From assembly GCF_021800405.1 (NCBI RefSeq), contig NZ_CP084550.1:3348001-3412000 (forward strand): a stretch of DNA of 64,000 nucleotides, read 5' to 3'. A program made the translations under genes and the position numbers. Origin of the DNA: Arthrobacter sp. FW306-07-I. Lineage in GTDB: Bacteria > Actinomycetota > Actinomycetes > Actinomycetales > Micrococcaceae. This document shows, in pieces, positions 1-7,436 of this stretch (position 1 is its first letter; each line of letters begins with the position of its first letter). A model generated the notes under the pieces. That model did not search any database and had not been told where the DNA came from. It was given only the letters and a program-made list of their open reading frames with translations.

Positions 1-534
1 GGGGACATCATCGCCCGCTGCGACGCGGACAGCCTCCCGCCGGCGGACTGGCTGGAACGCATCTGCCGGCGCTTCGAGCAGGAACCGGACCTGGCCCTTC
101 TCACCGGGCCCGGCGTCTTCTACGGCACGGGCAGGATCCGCGGCAAACTCGCGGGGGTCGCCTACATCCAGGCCTACTTCGTCCTGATGGGCGCGGCCAT
201 GGGGCACTGGCCGCCCTTCGGCTCCAACTGCGCCTTCGGCCGACCGGACTGGGAGCAGGCCCGCGCCAGGGTGAACCGGCTGGACACGGGCGTGCACGAC
301 GACGTCGACCTCGGCTTTGCGCTGGACCCCGCCCGCCGCACGGCCTACGATCCCTCGCTGAAGGTTGGCATTTCGGCCCGCGCGCTTGCCGGCGGCGCCG
401 ATGCACGCCTGCGGTTCAAGCGCGCCTTCCACACCCTGGGAATCCACTGGCGGCAGCTGCCTCCCTGGGAGCGCTGGAAGGTGACGCTGAAAGCCCGCGG
501 CGAGCGCCGCCGTCGTCCGTCACCACAACGGTGA
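1..534 (+). CDS. Family 2 glycosyltransferase, C-terminal part (5' end outside window)
   Basis: The reading frame is already open at base 1 and ends with TGA at 532-534, leaving about 177 residues. The first visible residues contain RCDADS, the metal-binding D-x-D stretch of GT-A fold family 2 glycosyltransferases. GVHDDVDLGF (from about residue 97) resembles the acidic segment that holds the catalytic base in this family. The tail is rich in Arg and lacks obvious membrane helices. Enzymes of this family move a sugar from a nucleotide sugar to a lipid, polysaccharide or small acceptor. It lies tail-to-tail with idi, 10 bp apart, beside a carotenoid operon. A role in carotenoid glycosylation is possible but is inference from position only. 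Confidence 0.75.
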   Translation, partial: GDIIARCDADSLPPADWLERICRRFEQEPDLALLTGPGVFYGTGRIRGKLAGVAYIQAYFVLMGAAMGHWPPFGSNCAFGRPDWEQARARVNRLDTGVHDDVDLGFALDPARRTAYDPSLKVGISARALAGGADARLRFKRAFHTLGIHWRQLPPWERWKVTLKARGERRRRPSPQR

Positions 535-544
535 CACAAGGAAC

Positions 545-1093
545 CTAAGCGCCGAACCGCTCCGGGTAGAGCAGCGGCAGCTGGAGGGTCAGCCAAGGGC
601 TGAAGGCCCAGGGGGTCGCGGCCACCGCGGCGGTGATCAGGGCGGGGTCGGTCCACTGCCACTCCATGACCTCGTCGGCCCGGGGATCCAGCGGCGACGT
701 GGCGCGCGCCGTGAAGACCGGGCAAATCTCGTTTTCCACCACGCCGGAGGCATCCACCGCCCGGTATCGGAAGTCCGGAACCCGCAGTTCAATGTCCGAA
801 AGGTGCAGGCCGAGCTCGTACTCGCCCCGGCGCCGCACGGCATCCTCGAGTTCCTCTCCCGGAGCGGGGTGCCCGCAGAAGGAATTGGTCCAGACTCCGG
901 GCCAGGTCAGCTTGGACAAGGCGCGGCGGGTGAGGAGGATGCGGCCATCGGAATCGTACACGTGGGCGGAGAAGGCCAGGTGCAGGGGCGTGAAGGAGGT
1001 GTGCACGGCAGCTTTGTCCTCGACGCCAACGGGTGTTCCGTCTTCGGCGGCCAGGACCACCTGCTCTGTCTTCCCGTTCAATTGCCCTCCCAT
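545..1093 (-). CDS. idi: Isopentenyl-diphosphate delta-isomerase, type 1
   Basis: This 182-residue Nudix-fold enzyme interconverts isopentenyl and dimethylallyl diphosphate in the cytoplasm, supplying the allylic primer for prenyl chain growth. NSFCGHP carries the active-site Cys, the Nudix-like segment around GEYELGL follows, and AFSPWL near the C-terminus matches the SPW signature of bacterial type 1 enzymes. Length is normal for Idi. It is divergent from crtE with only 23 bp between the two ATG codons, so each promoter must overlap the other gene or the mRNAs must be almost leaderless. An 8-bp inverted repeat covers both start codons. The context indicates supply of C5 units for C50 carotenoid synthesis. 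Confidence 0.93.
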   Translation of the reverse strand: MGGQLNGKTEQVVLAAEDGTPVGVEDKAAVHTSFTPLHLAFSAHVYDSDGRILLTRRALSKLTWPGVWTNSFCGHPAPGEELEDAVRRRGEYELGLHLSDIELRVPDFRYRAVDASGVVENEICPVFTARATSPLDPRADEVMEWQWTDPALITAAVAATPWAFSPWLTLQLPLLYPERFGA

Positions 1094-1120
1094 AGGTGCC
1101 CGTGTTTACTTTACCTATGG
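1090..1120. promoter_or_regulatory. Inverted repeat spanning the idi and crtE start codons
   Basis: CCATAGGT (1090-1097) and ACCTATGG (1113-1120) are perfect 8-bp inverted arms around a 15-nt AT-rich spacer. Each arm contains one of the two divergent ATG codons. The spacer holds TTTACT/TACTTT, which could be a -10 element for nearly leaderless crtE mRNA. It may be an operator for a carotenoid regulator (MarR-type CrtR is known in related genera), but that is inference. Confidence 0.4.
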
Positions 1121-2184
1121 ATACGGGGACCACGCTGGCGCACACCGATGACGGCCGCTTGGTCAATGACGTTCTGCAATCCTTCTTTGCCCGGGCCAAG
1201 ATGAGGGCCGGCGCGCTGCACCCCCAGTACCTTCGCCTGTGGGAACACCTTGAGGCCTGCACGGTGGGTGGCAAGCGCTTCCGTCCCCGGCTGGTGATGA
1301 CCACCTACTCCCTGCTGGGCGGCAGCGACAGGACGGCGGCAGCCACGCTGGCCGCTTCCTACGAGCTGCTGCACACTGCCCTGATCATCCACGACGACGT
1401 GGTGGACCAGGACTTCACCCGCCGCGGGATGCCCAACCTCGCCGGCGCCTACCGCAGCCTCGCCACGGACCAGGGCAGCAGCCCGGACAGGGCAGAGCAC
1501 ACCGGCTTGTCCGCCGGGGTGATCGCCGGGGACCTGGCGCTGTCCAACGCCTACCGGTTCCTGGCCGAAGTCGAGGCGGACCCGGCCATCCGGCAGCGGC
1601 TGGGCGACCTCCTTGACGAGGCCGTCATGGCTTCGGCGGCCGGGGAACTCCTGGATGTGCTGGCACCCCTGGACCCCACGCCACAGACCGTGGACCAGGT
1701 CCTGGAGATGTCCAAGCTGAAAACGGCGGTGTATTCCTTCGACACGCCGCTGCGCGCCGGGGCCGTCCTGGCCGGCGCGGACCGGGAACTGGTGGAGGCC
1801 CTGGGCGGGTTCGGCCGCATCATTGGCACCGCGTACCAGGTGGCTGATGACCTGGTGGGCGCGTTCGGGGATGAGTCGAGGACCGGCAAGACCGGCTGGG
1901 GCGACCTGCGCGAGGGCAAGCGCACGGCCCTGATCTCCTACGCGGCGCAGCAACCCCAGTGGACCCGCATCAGAGAGCTGCTCTCCAAGGACCTCACGGC
2001 CAGGGATGCCGCCGAGATCCGCGAACTCCTGGTGGCCTCCGGGGCGCGGGACAAGACCCTGAAACTCGCCGCGGACCTCACCGAACGGGCCCTGGATGTC
2101 CTGGTCCAGCCGTTCGTGCCGCAAGAGCTGCGCGACGGCCTCTCCCCCCTGTCCCGCCTGGTCACCGATCGGATGGGCGCATGA
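1117..2184 (+). CDS. crtE: Polyprenyl diphosphate synthase (GGPP synthase)
   Basis: A 355-residue trans-prenyltransferase that condenses isopentenyl diphosphate onto allylic diphosphates, giving C20 geranylgeranyl diphosphate for carotenoids. The first aspartate-rich motif is DDVVDQD followed by RRGMP, and the second lies in QVADDLVGAFGDE; both bind Mg-diphosphate. The conserved Lys/Arg regions (GGKRFRPRL near residue 45) are present. I chose ATG at 1117. A GTG at 1096 would add seven residues and leave only 2 bp to the idi start. It is the first gene of a tightly coupled operon, and its stop overlaps the crtB start (ATGA at 2181-2184). Exact chain length cannot be read from sequence. Confidence 0.93.
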   Translation: MDTGTTLAHTDDGRLVNDVLQSFFARAKMRAGALHPQYLRLWEHLEACTVGGKRFRPRLVMTTYSLLGGSDRTAAATLAASYELLHTALIIHDDVVDQDFTRRGMPNLAGAYRSLATDQGSSPDRAEHTGLSAGVIAGDLALSNAYRFLAEVEADPAIRQRLGDLLDEAVMASAAGELLDVLAPLDPTPQTVDQVLEMSKLKTAVYSFDTPLRAGAVLAGADRELVEALGGFGRIIGTAYQVADDLVGAFGDESRTGKTGWGDLREGKRTALISYAAQQPQWTRIRELLSKDLTARDAAEIRELLVASGARDKTLKLAADLTERALDVLVQPFVPQELRDGLSPLSRLVTDRMGA

Positions 2185-3096
2185 AGCGGGACCGCGACGC
2201 GCTGGCCGACTACACCGCCGCCGCCCTCAAGTCCTCGGGCGTGGTGCTCCGCTCCTATTCGAGTTCCTTCGGCCTCGCCTCCAAGTTGTTTGACGACGCC
2301 GTCCGCCGCCAGGTGGATTCCGTGTACGCGCTGGTGCGGGTGGCGGATGAGATTGTCGACGGCGTCACCTCCGCGGCGGGCCTGTCACCGGAGGAGAGCC
2401 GGCGGCAGCTGGACGCGTTCGAGCAGGAAACCGAGAATGCCCTGGCCACCGGCTACAGCAGCAACCTGGTGATCCATGCGTTCGCGGACACTGCGCGCCG
2501 TACCGGCATCGGCACCGATCTCACCCGCCCGTTCTTTGCCTCGATGCGGGCGGACCTGGAGCAGTCGGAGCACACGCCGGAATCCTTCACGGAAGTACGT
2601 GTACGGATCCGCGGAAGTGGTGGGCCTCATGTGCCTGAGGTGCTTTCTCTACGGGCAACCGGTCAGCGCGGAGGAACGGGCGCGGCTGGAGCGCGGCGCC
2701 CGGCACCTGGGCGCGGCCTTCCAGAAGATCAACTTCCTCCGCGACCTGGCCGAGGACTTCACCTCCCTGGGCCGCAGCTACTTCCCCGGCGTCAGCCCCG
2801 CCAACTTCGACGAGGCGCAGAAGATCCGGCTCCTGGCGGACATCGACCACGACCTGCAGGAATCCCGCGCGGTGCTGCGCAGCCTGCCACCATCCTGCCG
2901 CCTGGCCGTTGCCCTGGCCCAGGAGCTCTTCGCCGAACTGGCCGAGCGGATCAGGGTCACGCCTGCACCAGACCTGATCCGGGCGAGGATCAGCGTGCCC
3001 ACCCCCGTGAAGCTGAAGATCGCCGCCGCCGTGCTCACCGGAAGGCGCGGCCTGGAACCAGTTGCCGCGCGCCCGGCCCGGGTGGCGGCGCAGTGA
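2181..3096 (+). pseudogene. crtB: Phytoene synthase, broken by a one-base insertion
   Basis: CrtB joins two GGPP molecules into phytoene. The first frame runs from ATG 2181 through SSSFGLASKLF and the substrate-binding DEIVDG region. At 2595 an extra G (gaaGtac instead of gaatac) shifts the frame. In the +1 frame the protein resumes as YVYGSAEVVGLMCL, then FQKINFLRDLAEDF with the second Asp-rich region, and ends at TGA 3094-3096. Removing the G gives 915 bp, or 304 residues, the normal CrtB length. The shifted first frame has no stop and reads straight into the crtI frame. If the frameshift is real, phytoene synthesis is lost or depends on frameshifting. A sequencing error is equally possible. 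Neighbouring crt genes look intact. Confidence 0.85.
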
Positions 3097-4793
3097 CGGC
3101 CGTGAAGAAAGCAGTTCCGTCCGGGCGGGCAGCTGGACCCGGCAAAACGGTGGTGGTGATCGGCGGCGGCATCAGCGGACTGGCGACGGCGGCCCTGCTC
3201 GCCACCGAGGGGCACCGCGTCACCATCCTGGAGAAACAGAACGTCCTGGGCGGCCGGGCGTACACGTTCAGTGAGGATGGCTTCAGGTTCGACGCCGGGC
3301 CCTCCTGGTACCTGATGCCCGAGGTCATCGACCACTACTTCCAGCTCCTGGGCACCTCCGCCGCCGAGCAGCTGGACCTGCTGAAGCTGGACCCCGGCTA
3401 CCGGCTCATCTCCGAAGGCGCCGCCGAACCCGTGGACGTCCCGGCCGGGCGGGCACGGGTGGTGGCGCTGTTTGACCGGCTGGAACCCGGCGCCGGCCCC
3501 CGGCTGGAGAAGTACCTGGACTCCGCCGCCGAGACCTACACCATGGCCAAGCGCCGCTTCCTGTATCCCACCTTCCAGTCCTTCGCCCCGCTGCTGGTGC
3601 CGGACATCCTGGCCCGGCTCCCCCGGCTGGCCCGCCTGCTGCTGGAGCCGCTGCACAGCTACGCCCGCCGCTACGTCAGCAATCCACGCCTGCAGCAGAT
3701 CCTGGAGTACCCGGCGGTGTTCCTGGGCGCCTCGCCGTTCAGCGCGCCCAGCATGTACCACCTGATGAGCCACCTGGACCTGGAGGTGGGCGTCTACTAC
3801 CCGATGGGCGGCTTCGCGCGGCTGGTGGAGGCGCTGGAAAAGCAGGCCCGCAACGCCGGCGTGACCATCAGGACCAGCACGGAGGTGCTGGAAATCGAAA
3901 CGGCGCCCATCATCTCCCGGCGGCGTCCGGCGGCCGTGCGCGGGGTGCGCTTCCGCAAGGGTGACGGAACGGAGGAAAGCCTGCCGGCCGACGTCGTAAT
4001 TTCCGCTGCCGACCTGCATCACAGCGAAACCGCGCTGCTCCCCCGGAACCTCCAGACCTACCCGCAGCGGTACTGGCAGCGGCGCACCGCCGGGCCCAGT
4101 GCCCTGCTGCTGTACCTGGGCGTCCGCGGCGGGCTGCCGCAGCTGCAGCACCACACCCTCCTCTTCACCAAGGACTGGGAGGAGAACTTCAAGGCGATCT
4201 TCGGTAAGGACACGTTCATTCCTGAGCCGGCGTCGATGTACGTATGCAAGCCCAGCGCCACCGATCCGGACGTGGCGCCGGACGGGCACGAGAACGTGTT
4301 CGTGCTGGTGCCCATCCCGCCGGATCCGGGGCTGGGCGGCAGCGGTGACGAGCGGCTGGAACGCGCGGCCGACGCCGTGATCGGGCAGCTCAGTGAGTGG
4401 GCGGGCATCCCGGACCTGGCCGGGCGCATCGTGGTGCGGCGGATGTACGGGCCGGCAGATTTTGAGCGCGACTACCACTCGTGGAAGGGCACGTCGCTGG
4501 GGCCGGCGCACACGCTGAAGCAGAGCGCGTTCTTCCGGGCCGGCAACGTCAGCCGCAAGGTGGAGGGGCTGTACTACGCGGGGGCGTCCACCATTCCGGG
4601 GATCGGCATTCCCATGTGCCTGATCAGCGCCGAGCTGGTGGTCAAGCGGCTCCGCGGCGACACCAGCACCGGTCCCCTGTCGGCGCCGCTGCGTCTGGCA
4701 GGCACAGCAGTGCCATCGGCACCTGCACAAGAGGGAACAGTGCCACCGGCACCTGCTGAAGAGGGAACAGTTTCAAAGGGTACGACGGCGTGA
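3093..4793 (+). CDS. crtI: Phytoene desaturase
   Basis: A 566-residue FAD-dependent desaturase that converts phytoene to lycopene at the membrane. The N-terminal dinucleotide-binding motif is VVVIGGGISGLATAALLA, followed by LEKQNVLGGRAYTF and DAGPSWYLMP typical of CrtI. The C-terminal FAD motif GLYYAGASTIPGIGIPMCL is present. The start is GTG at 3093, overlapping the crtB stop as GTGA; the frame is open far upstream only because of the crtB frameshift. The last 30 or so residues are an unusual Ala/Pro/Glu tail encoded by a 30-bp tandem repeat, beyond the usual CrtI end. Its stop overlaps the GTG of crtYe. Function is confident by family; the number of desaturation steps is inferred from the lycopene-using genes downstream. 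Confidence 0.94.
   Translation: MTAVKKAVPSGRAAGPGKTVVVIGGGISGLATAALLATEGHRVTILEKQNVLGGRAYTFSEDGFRFDAGPSWYLMPEVIDHYFQLLGTSAAEQLDLLKLDPGYRLISEGAAEPVDVPAGRARVVALFDRLEPGAGPRLEKYLDSAAETYTMAKRRFLYPTFQSFAPLLVPDILARLPRLARLLLEPLHSYARRYVSNPRLQQILEYPAVFLGASPFSAPSMYHLMSHLDLEVGVYYPMGGFARLVEALEKQARNAGVTIRTSTEVLEIETAPIISRRRPAAVRGVRFRKGDGTEESLPADVVISAADLHHSETALLPRNLQTYPQRYWQRRTAGPSALLLYLGVRGGLPQLQHHTLLFTKDWEENFKAIFGKDTFIPEPASMYVCKPSATDPDVAPDGHENVFVLVPIPPDPGLGGSGDERLERAADAVIGQLSEWAGIPDLAGRIVVRRMYGPADFERDYHSWKGTSLGPAHTLKQSAFFRAGNVSRKVEGLYYAGASTIPGIGIPMCLISAELVVKRLRGDTSTGPLSAPLRLAGTAVPSAPAQEGTVPPAPAEEGTVSKGTTA
4710..4769 (+). repeat. 30-bp tandem duplication in the crtI 3' end
   Basis: Units 4710-4739 and 4740-4769 match at 27 of 30 bases and encode VPSAPAQEGT and VPPAPAEEGT. 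The repeat keeps the frame and extends the CrtI C-terminus with a low-complexity acidic tail. It is probably a slippage product tolerated at a disordered end. Confidence 0.85.
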
Positions 4794-5137
4794 CGGCGGT
4801 TGCGTACCTGGCGTTCCTTTTGGTGTCGCTGGGCTGCATGGTGCTGCTGGACCAGCGGTTGCGGCTCTTCTTCTGGCAGGACGCCCGGCGCGCGGCCGTG
4901 GTGCTGGCGGCGGGGCTGGTGTTCTTCCTGGCGTGGGACCTGTCCGGGATCGGGCTCGGCATCTTCTTCCGCGGGCACAACGAGACGATCGGGATCGAGC
5001 TGGCACCGGAGCTGCCGCTGGAGGAGCCGATCTTCCTGGTGTTCCTCTGCTACCTGGTGATGAACCTGTTCCAGCTGTTCCGGCGGTTCCTCGCGGCACG
5101 TCTGGCGCACGGCGAGAAAGTGGAGGAACGCTCATGA
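4790..5137 (+). CDS. crtYe: Heterodimeric lycopene cyclase, subunit e
   Basis: A 115-residue hydrophobic protein with three predicted membrane segments (about residues 3-22, 34-52 and 78-97). The conserved ELPLEEPIFLVFLCY block is characteristic of the small subunits of actinobacterial lycopene cyclases. With CrtYf it cyclises the ends of acyclic C40/C50 carotenoids in the membrane. Start GTG 4790 overlaps the crtI stop (GTGA), and its stop overlaps the ATG of crtYf (ATGA), so translation is coupled. Whether the rings are epsilon (decaprenoxanthin) or gamma (sarcinaxanthin) cannot be told from this sequence; the symbol follows the Corynebacterium usage. Confidence 0.88.
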   Translation: MTAVAYLAFLLVSLGCMVLLDQRLRLFFWQDARRAAVVLAAGLVFFLAWDLSGIGLGIFFRGHNETIGIELAPELPLEEPIFLVFLCYLVMNLFQLFRRFLAARLAHGEKVEERS

Positions 5138-5469
5138 GCTACTGGGCACTGAACGCGGTATTCCTCATCGCCGCCCTGGCCGTGGGCACCGCCGCCGCCA
5201 TCCGGCTCAAGGGCCGGACGCGGAAAGTGGCGCTGGCAGCGGCAGGCGGGGCGGCCGCCGTCGTCCTGGTCCTGACGGCGGTGTTCGACAACCTGATGAT
5301 CGCCTTCGGACTGTTCACCTATGCGCCGGGGATGATTTCCGGGGCGAAGGTGGGGCTGGCCCCGCTGGAGGATTTTGCGTACCCGGTGGCCGCGGTGCTG
5401 CTGCTGCCGGGCCTGTGGATCCTGCTGGACCGGACCTCAAAAGCCGGCACGTCGGGAAGGCGGCCATGA
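5134..5469 (+). CDS. crtYf: Heterodimeric lycopene cyclase, subunit f
   Basis: A 111-residue membrane protein, partner of CrtYe. It has three hydrophobic segments (about residues 4-22, 31-52 and 84-101). GLAPLEDFAYP before the last helix matches the conserved P-x-E-D-F block of the second cyclase subunit, thought to act together with the EEP block of the partner. ATG 5134 lies inside the crtYe stop, and its own stop overlaps ATG 5466 of crtEb. The two small subunits correspond to the fused bicyclic cyclases of some other bacteria and fungi. Assignment rests on size, topology, motif and operon position. Confidence 0.88.
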   Translation: MSYWALNAVFLIAALAVGTAAAIRLKGRTRKVALAAAGGAAAVVLVLTAVFDNLMIAFGLFTYAPGMISGAKVGLAPLEDFAYPVAAVLLLPGLWILLDRTSKAGTSGRRP

Positions 5470-6329
5470 AGACCTTACGGATGCTCCTGCTGTCCTCCCG
5501 CCCGCTGTCCTGGGTGAACACGGCGTACCCGTTTGCCGCGGCGTACCTGCTCACGGCGCGCGAGATCGACCTGGCCTGGGTGGTGGGGACCCTGTATTTC
5601 CTCATCCCCTACAACCTGGCGATGTACGGCATCAATGACGTGTTCGACTACGAATCGGACCTCCGGAACCCGCGCAAGGGCGGTGTGGAGGGCGCGGTGC
5701 TGGACCGGACCATGCATGCCGTCACGCTCCGGGCGGCGATCGGCACCAACGTGCCGTTCCTGGCGGCGCTGGTCCTGCTCGGCAACCCGCTGTCCTGGCT
5801 GGTGCTGGCGGTCAGCATCTTCGCGGTGGTGGCCTATAGCGCGCCGGGGCTGCGGTTCAAGGAGCGGCCGTTCCTGGATTCGGCCACGTCCAGCACGCAC
5901 TTCGTGAGCCCGGCCGTGTACGGGCTGGTGTTGGCGCAGGCGCAGTTCACGCCGGCGCTGTGGGCGCTGCTGGGGGCGTTCTTCCTGTGGGGCGTGGCCA
6001 GCCACGCGTTCGGCGCGGTGCAGGACGTGGTGGCGGACCGGGCCGGCGGCATCGGATCCGTGGCCACTGTGATCGGTGCCAAGGCCACGGTGCGCTTCGC
6101 AATCGCCGCCTACCTGCTGGCCGGTGTGCTGCTGCTGTTCACACCGTGGCCGGGACCGCTCGCAGCCCTGCTGGCGCTCCCCTACGCGGTGAGCATCCTC
6201 CCATTCGCCTCGGTCACGGACGAGGACTCGGAGCAGGCCCACCGCGGGTGGGAACGGTTCCTGTGGCTGAACTACGTCACAGGGTTCTTCGTGACCATGC
6301 TGCTGATCTGGTACGCCGCGGTCCGTTAG
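5466..6329 (+). CDS. crtEb: Lycopene elongase, UbiA-family prenyltransferase
   Basis: A 287-residue integral membrane prenyltransferase that attaches C5 units to lycopene, producing C45/C50 carotenoids such as flavuxanthin. NDVFDYESD near residue 60 is the first Asp-rich, Mg-diphosphate-binding motif of the UbiA family, and QDVVADRAGG near residue 185 is the second. About eight hydrophobic helices follow the family pattern. It is the last gene of the crt operon, translationally coupled to crtYf. Its 3' end (6227-6330) is repeated almost exactly 1,100 bp downstream, on the far side of the SGNH hydrolase gene, which marks an insertion or duplication at this point. Confidence 0.92.
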   Translation: MKTLRMLLLSSRPLSWVNTAYPFAAAYLLTAREIDLAWVVGTLYFLIPYNLAMYGINDVFDYESDLRNPRKGGVEGAVLDRTMHAVTLRAAIGTNVPFLAALVLLGNPLSWLVLAVSIFAVVAYSAPGLRFKERPFLDSATSSTHFVSPAVYGLVLAQAQFTPALWALLGAFFLWGVASHAFGAVQDVVADRAGGIGSVATVIGAKATVRFAIAAYLLAGVLLLFTPWPGPLAALLALPYAVSILPFASVTDEDSEQAHRGWERFLWLNYVTGFFVTMLLIWYAAVR

Positions 6330-6330
6330 G
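6227..6330 (+). repeat. Direct repeat, copy 1 (3' end of crtEb)
   Basis: These 104 bases match 7327-7430 with five differences (6274, 6315, 6317, 6323, 6326), at an offset of exactly 1,100 bp. Four of the five differences fall in the last 20 bases. Within the coding frame they give Tyr/Cys, Ala/Ser and two synonymous changes. Confidence 0.95.
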
Positions 6331-6455
6331 GGGCCTAGCCCTCCAGCTGCTGTCACGCAAGGTCTTCGAAGCTGTCCTCACCCGGCCGCCAGGCCATCCA
6401 CCGGCCGTCCGGGAAGCCGCTGAGTTCGGCGATCTTCACTTCAGCACGGCGGGGA

Positions 6456-7244
6456 TCAGGATGACGCTATCCGCTGGAGCACGGCATCGGCGATGGCTGC
6501 ATGGCCCGCATCGTTGGGGTGGAAGGTGTCCCTGCTCCCCAGCCACACCGGATCACCGGCCGGGCCCCTGTTGGCCGGCGTGCCAAAAAGTTCCTTCAGG
6601 GAAATGAACTGGCCGCCATGAGCATGGCACCCTGCTGTGATGGCAGCGTCCAGGGCGGCGGTTCTGCCAGCAGCTGCCGGCGCCCACACGCCCAGGCACA
6701 GGAGCTTGGCGTAAGGGGAGGCCGCGGCAACACGGTTCAGGTAATCCTTGTACTGCCGGGCGAACACCGCGGTGTCCGTGTTCGTGACCAAGTCGTTGGT
6801 GCCCAGTTCTACAACGGCAAGGCCTGCACCACGAGGGACCGCGAACCCCGAGGCGACGTCCTGTAGCCGGTACCCCGACTTGTACGTTCCAACTTCCTCA
6901 ACGGCACCACGCTTTCCCAATCCAGCCGTGACCAGCCGCCGGAACGAGGTGTCCTCCGTGGTCGAAAACTCGCCGGCGGTCAGTGAGTCGCCGCTGAAGA
7001 ACAAACGCAGGGGATGCTCCTGCGGCCAGGTCAGCTTTACTTGCCCCGCGTCCGGCGCAGCGGCGATCGCGGCATCCGGCCCCGCCGGCGTCGATGCTGT
7101 CTGCTCCTGGGGCTGCGCTTCGTTTCCTGCTGCCGGGTCCCGGGCCGCGCGGTTCAGGGACAGAAAGACGACGATAGCGGCGGCCACCATGAGCACGGCC
7201 AGCACCGCAACCATAAAGAACCTACGGCCTGCCCACCTGCCCAC
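6456..7244 (-). CDS. Membrane-anchored SGNH/GDSL hydrolase
   Basis: About 262 residues. FFSGDSL is the GDSL block with the catalytic Ser, VVELGTNDL is block III with the Asn, and RDTFHPNDAGH is block V with the catalytic Asp and His. Block II is less clear. An N-terminal hydrophobic helix (VAVLAVLMVAAAIVVFL) is followed by an Ala/Pro/Gln-rich linker, so the hydrolase domain should lie outside the membrane. Likely substrates are esters of cell-wall or exopolysaccharide acyl groups, but nothing fixes this. I chose GTG 7244 after a G-rich ribosome site because it puts the helix at the N-terminus; a GTG at 7316 after GAGAGG would add 24 residues. The gene fills the segment between the two crtEb repeats. 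Confidence 0.82.
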   Translation of the reverse strand: MGRWAGRRFFMVAVLAVLMVAAAIVVFLSLNRAARDPAAGNEAQPQEQTASTPAGPDAAIAAAPDAGQVKLTWPQEHPLRLFFSGDSLTAGEFSTTEDTSFRRLVTAGLGKRGAVEEVGTYKSGYRLQDVASGFAVPRGAGLAVVELGTNDLVTNTDTAVFARQYKDYLNRVAAASPYAKLLCLGVWAPAAAGRTAALDAAITAGCHAHGGQFISLKELFGTPANRGPAGDPVWLGSRDTFHPNDAGHAAIADAVLQRIASS

Positions 7245-7326
7245 AAATACCCCCGCCCCGGCCACACAACTCAGCACATCGTACCGGGATGCGGCGCAGG
7301 CAGTGAGTGCCCGCACCTCGCGGCCT

Positions 7327-7430
7327 CTCGGAGCAGGCCCACCGCGGGTGGGAACGGTTCCTGTGGCTGAACTGCGTCACAGGGTTCTTCGTGACCATGC
7401 TGCTGATCTGGTACTCGGCGGTGCGGTAGG
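7327..7430 (+). repeat. Direct repeat, copy 2 (displaced crtEb 3' end)
   Basis: This is the second copy of the crtEb terminus, including an in-frame TAG, and it ends 6 bp before the stop codon of the convergent dehydratase gene. It has no upstream crtEb body, so it is a relic. Which copy is the original cannot be decided from the window. Confidence 0.95.
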
Positions 7431-7436
7431 CGGCAC

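Noticed and set aside
2778..4730. Long minus-strand open frame (650 codons) opposite crtB/crtI
   Set aside because: It is antisense to well-supported genes and its composition (Gln, His, Arg, Gly-rich) is typical of GC-rich shadow frames; no domain is recognisable.
1959..4793. A 944-codon open frame covering crtE end, crtB and crtI
   Set aside because: It is open only because the crtB frameshift joins the crtB 5' frame to the crtI frame; the region between is out-of-frame translation of crtB. CrtI has its own GTG start at 3093.
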